DNA of 64,000 bases from Peptacetobacter hiranonis (GTDB lineage: Bacteria > Bacillota > Clostridia > Peptostreptococcales > Peptostreptococcaceae): positions 1,240,001-1,304,000 of the forward strand of contig NZ_CP036523.1 of the NCBI RefSeq assembly GCF_008151785.1, given 5' to 3'. Within the stretch, counting starts at the first letter, position 1; each line of letters opens with the position of its first letter. The notes below the pieces were generated by a model. The model did no database searches and was not told where the DNA came from. It worked only from the letters and a program-made list of their open reading frames with translations. Shown piece after piece: positions 56,710 to 64,000 of the stretch. Both the position numbers and the translations under genes were made by a program.

Positions 56710-56815
56710 TTCAATTACCTCCTACTTTTTTAGAAGATTTTTTAATATCTTCTTTTTCTTTATCATGTATATAATTTTATGCTTTTATATATAAAAACGG
56801 GATTAAAGATAGTGT

Positions 56816-56847
56816 CTTTAGGATTAAGATTGTATCAAGATTTATAC
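56816..56847 (-). promoter_or_regulatory. Candidate KdpE binding site upstream of kdpFABC
   Basis: On the minus strand ATAAATCTTGATACAATCTT then AATCCTAAAGA: two AATCTT units 11 bp apart plus a flanking AATCCTAAAGA. The same pattern occurs before the orphan kdpB-like gene (62475-62510). AT-rich promoter sequence follows. Confidence 0.6.
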
Positions 56848-56920
56848 TTTATCTTTATACTTTCTTAACACAAGAAAAAAATTAACAAAAGAAAATATTT
56901 TCCTATAAAATTCAATAAAA

Positions 56921-57000
56921 AAAGAGATTAATATAGATACAATAATTATTTTTAAATAATAAATTCAAAAATAAAATATCGTAAATACATCAATCTCTTT
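56921..57000 (-). terminator. Terminator after kdpE
   Basis: AAAGAGATT pairs with AATCTCTTT around a long AT-rich loop, T run on the minus strand. Confidence 0.7.
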
Positions 57001-57010
57001 CTTATTCTAA

Positions 57011-57724
57011 TTATATTTCATCGTTTAATCTATATCCCACACCAACTTCTGTCATTATATATTGGGGATTTGCAGGTTGTTTTTCTATTTTTCTTCTAAT
57101 TGTCGCCATAAATACTCTTAATGACTTGGTTTCTCCACCTATTACTCCACCCCATATTTTTTTTATAATATAATTATGTGTTAATACCTTTCCATGATTT
57201 CTTGCTAAAAGGGATAATATTTCGTATTCTATTGGTGTTAAATGTATATTTTCTCCTGATACAGTCACCTTTCTCTTATCGTAATCTATGAACAAATCTC
57301 CCACAGAAAAAGTATCTTCCTTTTCTTCCTTGGGCATAGAAATATCTACAGATTTATTTTCTTTATGTCTAAGAGCAACTCTAACCCTTGCAAGAAGTTC
57401 AACTATTGAAAATGGCTTTGTTATGTAATCATCAGCTCCAGTATCAAATGCTTCCACTTTTTCTCGATCTTGTTCTCTAGCGGATACTACAATTATTGGA
57501 AGGTCCGAAATCTGCCTAACCGTTTTAATAACATCAATACCATCTATATCTTCAAGACCTAAATCAAGTAGCATAACATCTGGAGATTTTGCTATAGCAT
57601 TTTGGACTGCTTCTTTTCCAGTTGAACTCTCTATTACTTCATAATCTTGAGTTGTTAAAGCTGTACATATAAATTTTCTAATTGTACTATCATCTTCTAC
57701 AACAAGTATAAGTTTTTTACTCAT
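57011..57724 (-). CDS. kdpE: KdpE response regulator
   Basis: 237 residues. Receiver domain (1-120) with the acidic pair VEDD, the phosphate acceptor in MLLDLGLEDIDG (near residue 53) and ITKPFS. OmpR-type winged helix (about 140-233). Activates kdpFABC under K+ limitation. The gene follows kdpD by 13 bases. Confidence 0.97.
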   Translation of the reverse strand: MSKKLILVVEDDSTIRKFICTALTTQDYEVIESSTGKEAVQNAIAKSPDVMLLDLGLEDIDGIDVIKTVRQISDLPIIVVSAREQDREKVEAFDTGADDYITKPFSIVELLARVRVALRHKENKSVDISMPKEEKEDTFSVGDLFIDYDKRKVTVSGENIHLTPIEYEILSLLARNHGKVLTHNYIIKKIWGGVIGGETKSLRVFMATIRRKIEKQPANPQYIMTEVGVGYRLNDEI

Positions 57725-57737
57725 TTTTTATCCTTCC

Positions 57738-60494
57738 TTACTCTTCATCTTCTTCTAGTGGAAGATTAAAAATAAATTCAGCACCACCTAATTCTTGACT
57801 ATTTCTAACCTTTATTTCTCCACCATGTGCATTTACTATAGATTTGCATATAGAAAGACCTAAACCTACACCTTTTCTAGAGTCTTTACTTTTTCTTTCT
57901 CCAGTATAGAATCTATCAAATATATGACTAGCTAAATCATCTGATATACCTGGACCATTATCTGAAAATTCAAACCAAGCATTGTCATCATCTCTATATA
58001 CTCTTATATTAATCTTACAACTACTTGTTGCATATTTCAATGAATTATCAACTAAATTAACAAATACTTGTTCTATTAATTTCACATCCATTGGAACAAA
58101 TATCAATTCATCTGGTATATCAATTTCCACATCTGCATCGTTCAACCTTCTTTTTATATGGGACAAGGATTCTGATAATACCTCCTCTACAAGCTCTGGT
58201 TCTTTTCCAACCTTCAATTTTCCTTCATCTATCTTTGTCATACTTAGTAAATTTTCTACTAATCTTATTAACCATTGAGAATCTTCGTATATACCATTTA
58301 GTAATTCGTCTGTAATCTCTTCACTTATTTCATTTTTATTTTTTATAATTGTACTTACAGCACCGGATATCCCTGCAAGTGGAGTTCTTAAATCATGAGA
58401 AATAGCTCTTAAAAGGTTACTTCTAAGCCTTTCACTTTCCATTTCTAGTTTATCTTTTTCTCTTGATTCTGCTAATTCTTCCCTATCAAGTGCAATACTT
58501 ACCTGTGCTAATACAGTTTCTATAAATATTTCATCATCTGTATCTATATTTTTAACTTCTGATGAAACACCTACAGCACCATGAATTTTTTTAATTCCTT
58601 TTATAGGAATATATAGTCCTACAGCACCACTAAGTGTATCTGTAAAATGACCTGCATTCATACCATTATTAACAACCCACTTTGCAACAGCAATTTCGTT
58701 TGGAGAAATCATTATATTATTTTCAAAGTCATATTCTGTTACATCATTGATACTCTTATGTTCAAATTCTATTTCATTATTTTTTCCCTTATATTTAATA
58801 TAGTATATTTTTTCTTCATTTTTCATAACTAGGGAAACATCTCTTTCAAGACTAACACTTAAAATTTCTAATGCCTTTTCTATTATATCTTCTTTTCTAG
58901 ATACCTTCAAAAATGTCCTACTTATCCGATAAATCATCTGTGTATGTTCTTCTCTTTTACTTGCATTATTAGCCTGGAATTTTATATTAGACATTAAAGC
59001 ACTTGTTATTATTCCTATTACGCAGAACACAGCTAAAGTTATAATATAGCTTGGATCTGCTATAGATAAAGTATATTTTGGAATAGTAAATAGATAATTT
59101 ACTATTGTTATATTTAAAAATGCACTTAAAATACCTAGTGTATAACCATTTGTCCAAAGAGACACCATAGAAACACCTAGCATATAAACTAACAAAATAT
59201 TATCTTTTGCAAATCCTATCGACTGTAAAACATAGGCCATAACAGTAATAAAAATACTTATAAGAATAAATTTTATAATATCTACTCTAGAAACAGAAAA
59301 AGCTCTCTTCAGTTTGGATTTATTATTATTTTTATTTACCTTATTTGAATGAATTTCGTTTCTAAACGGAATTATAAGAATATCTATATTATCTATATTA
59401 TCTAATAATTTATCAGCAATATCCTTTTTAAATTTCCTTTTAAATTTGCCTTTATCAGAGTGATCTCTACCAATTATTATTTTAGTTACATTTCTTACCT
59501 TAGAATATCTAATAATTTGCTCTTCTGGGTTTTCACCATGTAATATTACTACTTCTGCACCCAATTTTTTTGCAAGATCCATATTTTCGCCAAGCCTTTT
59601 TTTAGACTCTTGACTAATTGAAGACATATCTGATGGCTTAACATATATTGCAATCCATTTTGCTAAAGAAGAATCTGCTATTCTATACGCCGTTCTTATT
59701 ACTTTTGATGAAGATGTTGACGGACTTATACACGCTAATAATATATCTGATGTAGGTTTTACACCTGAATCAGCTTTTGACATTCTTGATATCTGAACTT
59801 CTTTATTGACACGATCTGCAGTTTTTCTAAGTGCAATTTCTCTAAGTGCAATTAAATTATCTTTTACAAAGAAATTTTCTTTAGCTCTTTCTGCTTGAGT
59901 TTTTTCGTAAATTTTACCTTCTTTAAATCTCTCTAATAATTCTTCTGGCTCAATATCAATAAGTTCTATTTGAGTATAAGAATCACCTATTACTTTATCT
60001 GGTACTGTTTCCTTTATATTGATATTTGTTATTATTTCCATAATATCATTTAGACTTTCAAGATGTTGAACATTCAAAGTTGTGTATACATTTATTCCTG
60101 CCAATAAAAGTTCCTCTATATCCTTCCATCTTTTATTATGTCTAGAACCTTTTGCATTTGTATGTGCAAACTCATCTACTAATATAGTGTGTGGTCTTCT
60201 TTTTAATGCAGCATCTATATCAAATTCATTCAATTTTATTCCCTTATATTCAACTTGCTTTACTGGAATTCTTTCTAAGCCATCTAATAAAGCCATTGTA
60301 TCTGGTCTTGTATGGGGTTCTATGTATCCAACTACCACATCTATCCCATTATCTTGCAAGGAATGAGCCGCTTCTAACATCGCATAAGTTTTACCAACAC
60401 CCGCAGCATATCCAAAGAATATTTTCAATTTTCCTCTTGAAGTTTCTTCTTCTTTAATTTTTTCGAGTATACTATCTGGATCTGGTCTTTCCAT
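57738..60494 (-). CDS. kdpD: KdpD sensor histidine kinase
   Basis: 918 residues with the full KdpD plan: N-terminal KdpD domain with Walker A GYAAGVGKT (near residue 30), a universal-stress-like domain (about 250-375), four membrane helices (about 400-505), GAF-like part (530-660), phospho-His in SHDLRTPLAG (near 690) and kinase ATP motifs NLVDNSLKYA, DNGPGISDDL and GVGLGLSI. Senses K+ state and phosphorylates KdpE. Confidence 0.97.
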   Translation of the reverse strand: MERPDPDSILEKIKEEETSRGKLKIFFGYAAGVGKTYAMLEAAHSLQDNGIDVVVGYIEPHTRPDTMALLDGLERIPVKQVEYKGIKLNEFDIDAALKRRPHTILVDEFAHTNAKGSRHNKRWKDIEELLLAGINVYTTLNVQHLESLNDIMEIITNINIKETVPDKVIGDSYTQIELIDIEPEELLERFKEGKIYEKTQAERAKENFFVKDNLIALREIALRKTADRVNKEVQISRMSKADSGVKPTSDILLACISPSTSSSKVIRTAYRIADSSLAKWIAIYVKPSDMSSISQESKKRLGENMDLAKKLGAEVVILHGENPEEQIIRYSKVRNVTKIIIGRDHSDKGKFKRKFKKDIADKLLDNIDNIDILIIPFRNEIHSNKVNKNNNKSKLKRAFSVSRVDIIKFILISIFITVMAYVLQSIGFAKDNILLVYMLGVSMVSLWTNGYTLGILSAFLNITIVNYLFTIPKYTLSIADPSYIITLAVFCVIGIITSALMSNIKFQANNASKREEHTQMIYRISRTFLKVSRKEDIIEKALEILSVSLERDVSLVMKNEEKIYYIKYKGKNNEIEFEHKSINDVTEYDFENNIMISPNEIAVAKWVVNNGMNAGHFTDTLSGAVGLYIPIKGIKKIHGAVGVSSEVKNIDTDDEIFIETVLAQVSIALDREELAESREKDKLEMESERLRSNLLRAISHDLRTPLAGISGAVSTIIKNKNEISEEITDELLNGIYEDSQWLIRLVENLLSMTKIDEGKLKVGKEPELVEEVLSESLSHIKRRLNDADVEIDIPDELIFVPMDVKLIEQVFVNLVDNSLKYATSSCKINIRVYRDDDNAWFEFSDNGPGISDDLASHIFDRFYTGERKSKDSRKGVGLGLSICKSIVNAHGGEIKVRNSQELGGAEFIFNLPLEEDEE

Positions 60495-60532
60495 AGACTA
60501 TACCTCCCTTTAATTGTAAAATTTATTCTCCT

Positions 60533-62401
60533 TTATTTTTTGTGAAACACAACTGTTATCATCATTAAAACACTTGTAAATAAATTAAATAAAAGTAGAT
60601 ACATAGCAGAAACATCTATTTTTAAGTATAAATTATTATTCATAATTATAGGTAATATTAATATTATTACAGCAACAGATTTTATAATCATTTTTATATA
60701 ATCTATAACCTTTATTATTTTTTCGGATTTAATAACTTCCCTACTTATACCTATTATCATAGGTATTTTTGCAGGATCTGAGTCATTATCTATAATATCT
60801 CCAAAACTTTTTACATCTTCATTTGAATTTCCCATAACTATTGAAACATCTGCATTTGCTAGAGCATATATATCATTTTCTCCATCTCCTACAACAGCAG
60901 TTTTATCGCCAACACTTTGGCAATCTTCAACAAAATCCAATTTATTATCAGGAGTTGCCTCTGATATAAATTTATTAATTCCACATTCTGCTGCTATGGT
61001 TGCAGCTGTTAAAGGATTATCTCCTGTCGCTAATACTATATCGTATCCACTATTTTCCAATTTTTTAAAAGATTTTTTTAACCCTTCTTTTACAATATCT
61101 TTTAGATAAATCACCCCTAATACTTTATCATTCACAGCTATTGATAAAGGAGTTCCCCCTTTCATAGAAATTTTTTTACTTATTTCTTTACATTCAATAG
61201 GATAAGTTCCTCCATTATCTTCTACAAATTTTTTTATTGCTTTTTCAGAACCCTTTCTAATTTTAAACCCTTCTAAATCACATCCACTAATTCTACTACC
61301 TAATGCAAATGAAATAGGTTTAATATCCTTTTGACCAATATATTTTCCTCTTAAAGAATACAATTTTTTTACATATACTAATATACTTTTTCCTTCTGGA
61401 GTATCATCATATGCTGAACTCAATGCTGCAGCTTCTGCAACATCATCTTCAGATATGTTTCTAGCAGGATAAATTTTTATTGCCTCTCTATTACCAAATG
61501 TAAGAGTTCCTGTTTTATCTATTAAAATTGTTTTTACATCAGCTAATTTTTTTATTGAATTTATATTTTTTAAATCTATATTATAATATTTTAAAATTTC
61601 ACCTTTAAATAGCTTTAAAAATTTAAAAATATTATATATATCATCTGGCAATATTGCTATGTATATACCTAAAAAATAAAATATTTTTTCAAACAAATCT
61701 ATTTTATTGTAATGTGAATATACAAGTATAATAAGTATTGCTGCGATTATTGATAATACAGTCCTTTTATTTTCTCTTGATCTTCTATCTAAATCATCTA
61801 TAACTCTTTTATTTATTGTTCTTTTATTTTTAATTTCACCAAAATTTGATTTTGCTTTAACTACTAAAGAATCCGATATTAGTTTAGTTCCTTCTTTTAC
61901 TGAATCTCTTTCGCCACCTTCTTCAACCAAAACAGCTGCACTTTCACCTGTTATACAGCTTTCATCTAAAAGAGCTACTCCATCAATCACTGTTGCATCA
62001 CAAGGAACTATATCTCCTCTATTTAATATAAAAATATTTCCTTTTTTTATATCTTTTACATCTATTTTTTCAGCATATCCATTTTCTAAATCAACAATTT
62101 TTGTTACTGTTTTTGTTTTTTCTTTTGATTTTATCTCTCTTGTTATATCTTTTTCATACTTAGAGTTAAAGTATCTTATCAGTATATTTAAAAATGCAAC
62201 TAAAAGTGAAAATAAAAATACATATATATCTATATTAGATGCATTTTTATCAAAAACTCTTGCTACTAACATAAAAAACATAACAGTTATAGATATAATC
62301 ATAGAAACAGATTTTAAGCTTTTTCTTATATATCCAAATTTTAAATCTCCATTTACATCTTTATTTGCTTTATATTCATATATACCTGATAATATTTTCA
62401 T
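60533..62401 (-). CDS. Orphan KdpB-like P-type ATPase, co-transcribed with kdpDE
   Basis: 622 residues from the ATG at 62401 (AAAGGG upstream). It has TGES (near residue 150), the catalytic ILIDKTGTLTFGNR (near 292), [12 protein letters not shown] (near 455) and VGDGENDIYAL (near 500), so the pump core may work. Unlike KdpB (LIPTTIGG), the fourth-helix motif reads ILPDDIY; and the region of NDVAK is VIDYIK, keeping D and K. About 65 residues shorter than KdpB. No KdpA, C or F partner beside it. It lies 38 bases ahead of kdpD and has a KdpE-like site of its own. Confidence 0.82.
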   Translation of the reverse strand: MKILSGIYEYKANKDVNGDLKFGYIRKSLKSVSMIISITVMFFMLVARVFDKNASNIDIYVFLFSLLVAFLNILIRYFNSKYEKDITREIKSKEKTKTVTKIVDLENGYAEKIDVKDIKKGNIFILNRGDIVPCDATVIDGVALLDESCITGESAAVLVEEGGERDSVKEGTKLISDSLVVKAKSNFGEIKNKRTINKRVIDDLDRRSRENKRTVLSIIAAILIILVYSHYNKIDLFEKIFYFLGIYIAILPDDIYNIFKFLKLFKGEILKYYNIDLKNINSIKKLADVKTILIDKTGTLTFGNREAIKIYPARNISEDDVAEAAALSSAYDDTPEGKSILVYVKKLYSLRGKYIGQKDIKPISFALGSRISGCDLEGFKIRKGSEKAIKKFVEDNGGTYPIECKEISKKISMKGGTPLSIAVNDKVLGVIYLKDIVKEGLKKSFKKLENSGYDIVLATGDNPLTAATIAAECGINKFISEATPDNKLDFVEDCQSVGDKTAVVGDGENDIYALANADVSIVMGNSNEDVKSFGDIIDNDSDPAKIPMIIGISREVIKSEKIIKVIDYIKMIIKSVAVIILILPIIMNNNLYLKIDVSAMYLLLFNLFTSVLMMITVVFHKK

Positions 62402-62474
62402 ATACAACACCCTTTCATATTTCTTATATCTTAAATATAACAGTTAAAATATAAAGCTAGGATAAAAATGTATT

Positions 62475-62510
62475 CTTTAAGCATTAAGATTATATAAAGA
62501 TTGTATAAAT
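62475..62510 (-). promoter_or_regulatory. Candidate KdpE binding site upstream of the orphan kdpB-like gene
   Basis: On the minus strand TATACAATCTTTATATAATC then TTAATGCTTAAAG: AATCTT units 11 bp apart, with the same flank as at 56816-56847. It overlaps the 3' end of the DUF218 gene, showing that the unit starts in that tight space. Confidence 0.6.
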
Positions 62511-63245
62511 ACCAACTAACATCATTTTTATTATGGCAAAAAATTCTCTTACATAAAATACTGGTATCAAATACCACTTAGTTCTTTCTGTATAAAAACT
62601 TATATTTTTATAACCATCCATTTTTGCATACTTGTCGCTTCTAAAAGCGTGAAAATCTGTAGTCACTACCTTAACATCTACATCAGCTACTTTTTTCTTG
62701 CTGTCGTTTTCAATTTTATCTCTAGAAAACTCAAAGTTCTGCATAGTGTTTACAGATTTATCTTCCTTGATAATCATCTCTGGTTTAATTCCTCTTTCAA
62801 CAAGATATCTTTTCATAGCCTCGGCTTCAGAGATATTTTCTCCGTCACCCTTTCCACCAGATACAACTATTTTACAATCGTCGTCGTTACTTTTTACATA
62901 TTCAAGCGCTCTATCAAGCCTTCCTTTAAGAGTAAGTCCTGGCTCATTCCCCATCACTCTAGCTCCCAAAACAATGATATAATCACAGTTTTCCGTACTT
63001 TTCTTAGGAAATGCGATAATCATCCCCTCAACAGTGACGAATATTATAATCGCCACAGCTGCACAAATTTTTACAATCATATATAACCACCTATGTTTTT
63101 TAATCTTATCTCTAGTGAAGTGGTACACCAAGCAAATTGTTCCAAGTACAAAGAAAAATCCGCTAAATGCAACCCCATTCATAGCGAAAAACAGTATTCC
63201 AAAGTATAAATATAACACAATCGCTAAAACTAGACTAATACTCAT
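62490..63245 (-). CDS. DUF218 (YdcF/SanA-like) membrane protein
   Basis: 251 residues from the ATG at 63245 (GGGAG upstream). Three N-terminal membrane helices, then a DUF218 domain with YIIVLGARVMGNEPGLTLKG (near residue 90), VVSGGKGDGENISEAEAM (near 130) and FHAFRSDKYAKM (near 200). The group includes ElyC/SanA proteins linked to envelope integrity; the reaction is unknown. Confidence 0.85.
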   Translation of the reverse strand: MSISLVLAIVLYLYFGILFFAMNGVAFSGFFFVLGTICLVYHFTRDKIKKHRWLYMIVKICAAVAIIIFVTVEGMIIAFPKKSTENCDYIIVLGARVMGNEPGLTLKGRLDRALEYVKSNDDDCKIVVSGGKGDGENISEAEAMKRYLVERGIKPEMIIKEDKSVNTMQNFEFSRDKIENDSKKKVADVDVKVVTTDFHAFRSDKYAKMDGYKNISFYTERTKWYLIPVFYVREFFAIIKMMLVGIYTIFI

Positions 63246-63286
63246 AAATACCAACTCCCGCAAACCTCAATTTTAGTAAATTTCGA

Positions 63287-64000
63287 CTATTTTCTATATA
63301 ACTCAAATGCCGTATACTCACCCTTCATTTTATATCCAAGTTTCTTAGCAAGTTCTATAGATCCTTTGTTGTGAGCATCCCAACTAGGATATATCCCTTT
63401 TTCAAGACATTTTAGAATAATACTTGCCCCACAAATAAGCGCATATCCATTTCTTCTATGCTGCTCATTTGTATCTATCTCAATCTCTATTCCACCTTCA
63501 AAAGTGCAGTAAGAAGACGCTCCCGACACAATTTCATTGTTTTTAGTATCTAAAAGGACAACTCCTACTCCCTTTTTAGAATAATCTTCGTAATCATTGT
63601 AATTTCCAACCAAGTCTTTGCTCCACTCATTTTCTAAGCATCTATTATAGATTTCTTCATCTATATCCAAAATCTCAAATCCTTCTTTTGCAGAACTTTT
63701 TATCTCGTTCAATTTATCCACGTCAAACTGGCTCATATCCTCAAATGTAGAATATCTCTTAATTTCTTTTAGCTCTGACACACCTTCTAAATCTGAATTA
63801 AATGTATCTCTAACAAGTTCTGCCCACTTATCATTTTGAGGTATAATTATATCCATCTCACCACATTTATAGTCACATTCACTATCTTTATAATCAAATT
63901 TTAAAAGACTATCATTTGGCTCTCCTACAAACATCCTAAAATCTCCAATCACAGCAACAGCAGATTGGGGATTATCTAAGTCAAGAGAATACACTTCTCC
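63287..64000 (-). CDS. GNAT-family acetyltransferase (5' end outside window)
   Basis: The frame is open to the right edge of the window (GTG at 63994 is internal), so the N-terminus is missing. The C-terminal GNAT core has GIEIEIDTNEQHRRNGYA (acetyl-CoA loop) and WDAHNKGSIELAKKLGYK. Long N-terminal extension suggests the GNAT_acetyltr_3 (ZmaR-like) group. Substrate unknown. Confidence 0.8.
   Translation of the reverse strand, partial: GEVYSLDLDNPQSAVAVIGDFRMFVGEPNDSLLKFDYKDSECDYKCGEMDIIIPQNDKWAELVRDTFNSDLEGVSELKEIKRYSTFEDMSQFDVDKLNEIKSSAKEGFEILDIDEEIYNRCLENEWSKDLVGNYNDYEDYSKKGVGVVLLDTKNNEIVSGASSYCTFEGGIEIEIDTNEQHRRNGYALICGASIILKCLEKGIYPSWDAHNKGSIELAKKLGYKMKGEYTAFELYRK

Overview
The window is a low-G+C, anaerobic Firmicute chromosome segment, most probably Peptostreptococcaceae or a near relative. 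The reasons are the AT-rich sequence, strong AGGAGG-type ribosome binding sites, a cell-wall protein with Clostridioides-type CWB2 anchoring repeats, a siroheme reductase, a probable selenoprotein, MinD/ferredoxin ATPases and a bacterial-type acc operon. Most genes lie on the minus strand. Taxonomy is inference only.

Layout. 1-1.6 kb: end of a CorA-type Mg transporter and a Ca/Na exchanger. 1.8-7.0 kb: an IS cluster (IS3, IS256 and IS91-type transposases, a zinc-ribbon ORF, a truncated RhuM gene) bracketed by a 39-bp direct repeat. 7.3-10.5 kb: a long SEL1/TPR protein and an acidic unknown protein. 10.6-17.3 kb: a type I restriction-modification operon (hsdM-hsdS-hsdS'-hsdR) with a 19-copy TCTG tract in hsdS. 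17.7-31 kb: adenosine deaminase, Mrp ATPase, a Na/phosphate transporter with a Pho-box-like array, a phage-type replication initiator with internal 23-bp iterons, TauE, PlsC, a lipoprotein, HemB, a siroheme reductase divergent from a LysR regulator, and an M50-like membrane protease. 31-35 kb: accBCDA with a FapR-like operator. 35.8-38.8 kb: TrmB, two HesB/IscA paralogues (one with UGA at the key Cys, a probable selenoprotein) and YitT. 39-41 kb: a decayed defence-type patch (Fic remnant, AAA ATPase, NADAR fragment), then Bcp. 41.8-45.8 kb: a six-gene cluster resembling the ORP complex (two MinD/ferredoxin ATPases, two NifX-like proteins, an MBL protein, a DUF134 regulator with twin operators). 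46-50 kb: a DUF4869 pseudogene and a large LRR/CWB2 surface protein with a repeat-containing leader ORF and terminator. 50.4-64 kb: a GltD-like oxidoreductase; kdpFABC with an extra 30-codon ORF; kdpDE preceded by an orphan KdpB-like ATPase; a DUF218 protein; and a GNAT protein cut by the window end.

The most unusual signal is a dispersed family of at least nine long hairpin elements placed just after stop codons. Arms and inner stems vary in sequence but stay self-complementary, while two unpaired-looking strands (GACAATCTGCA and GAAGCCTGGAG) are conserved. I recognise no known riboswitch, ribozyme or MITE in it. Other strong candidates are a slippage-controlled leader ORF in front of a terminator at the LRR gene, phase-variable hsdS, iterons inside a replication gene, the UGA-containing HesB gene and the orphan KdpB in the kdpDE unit.
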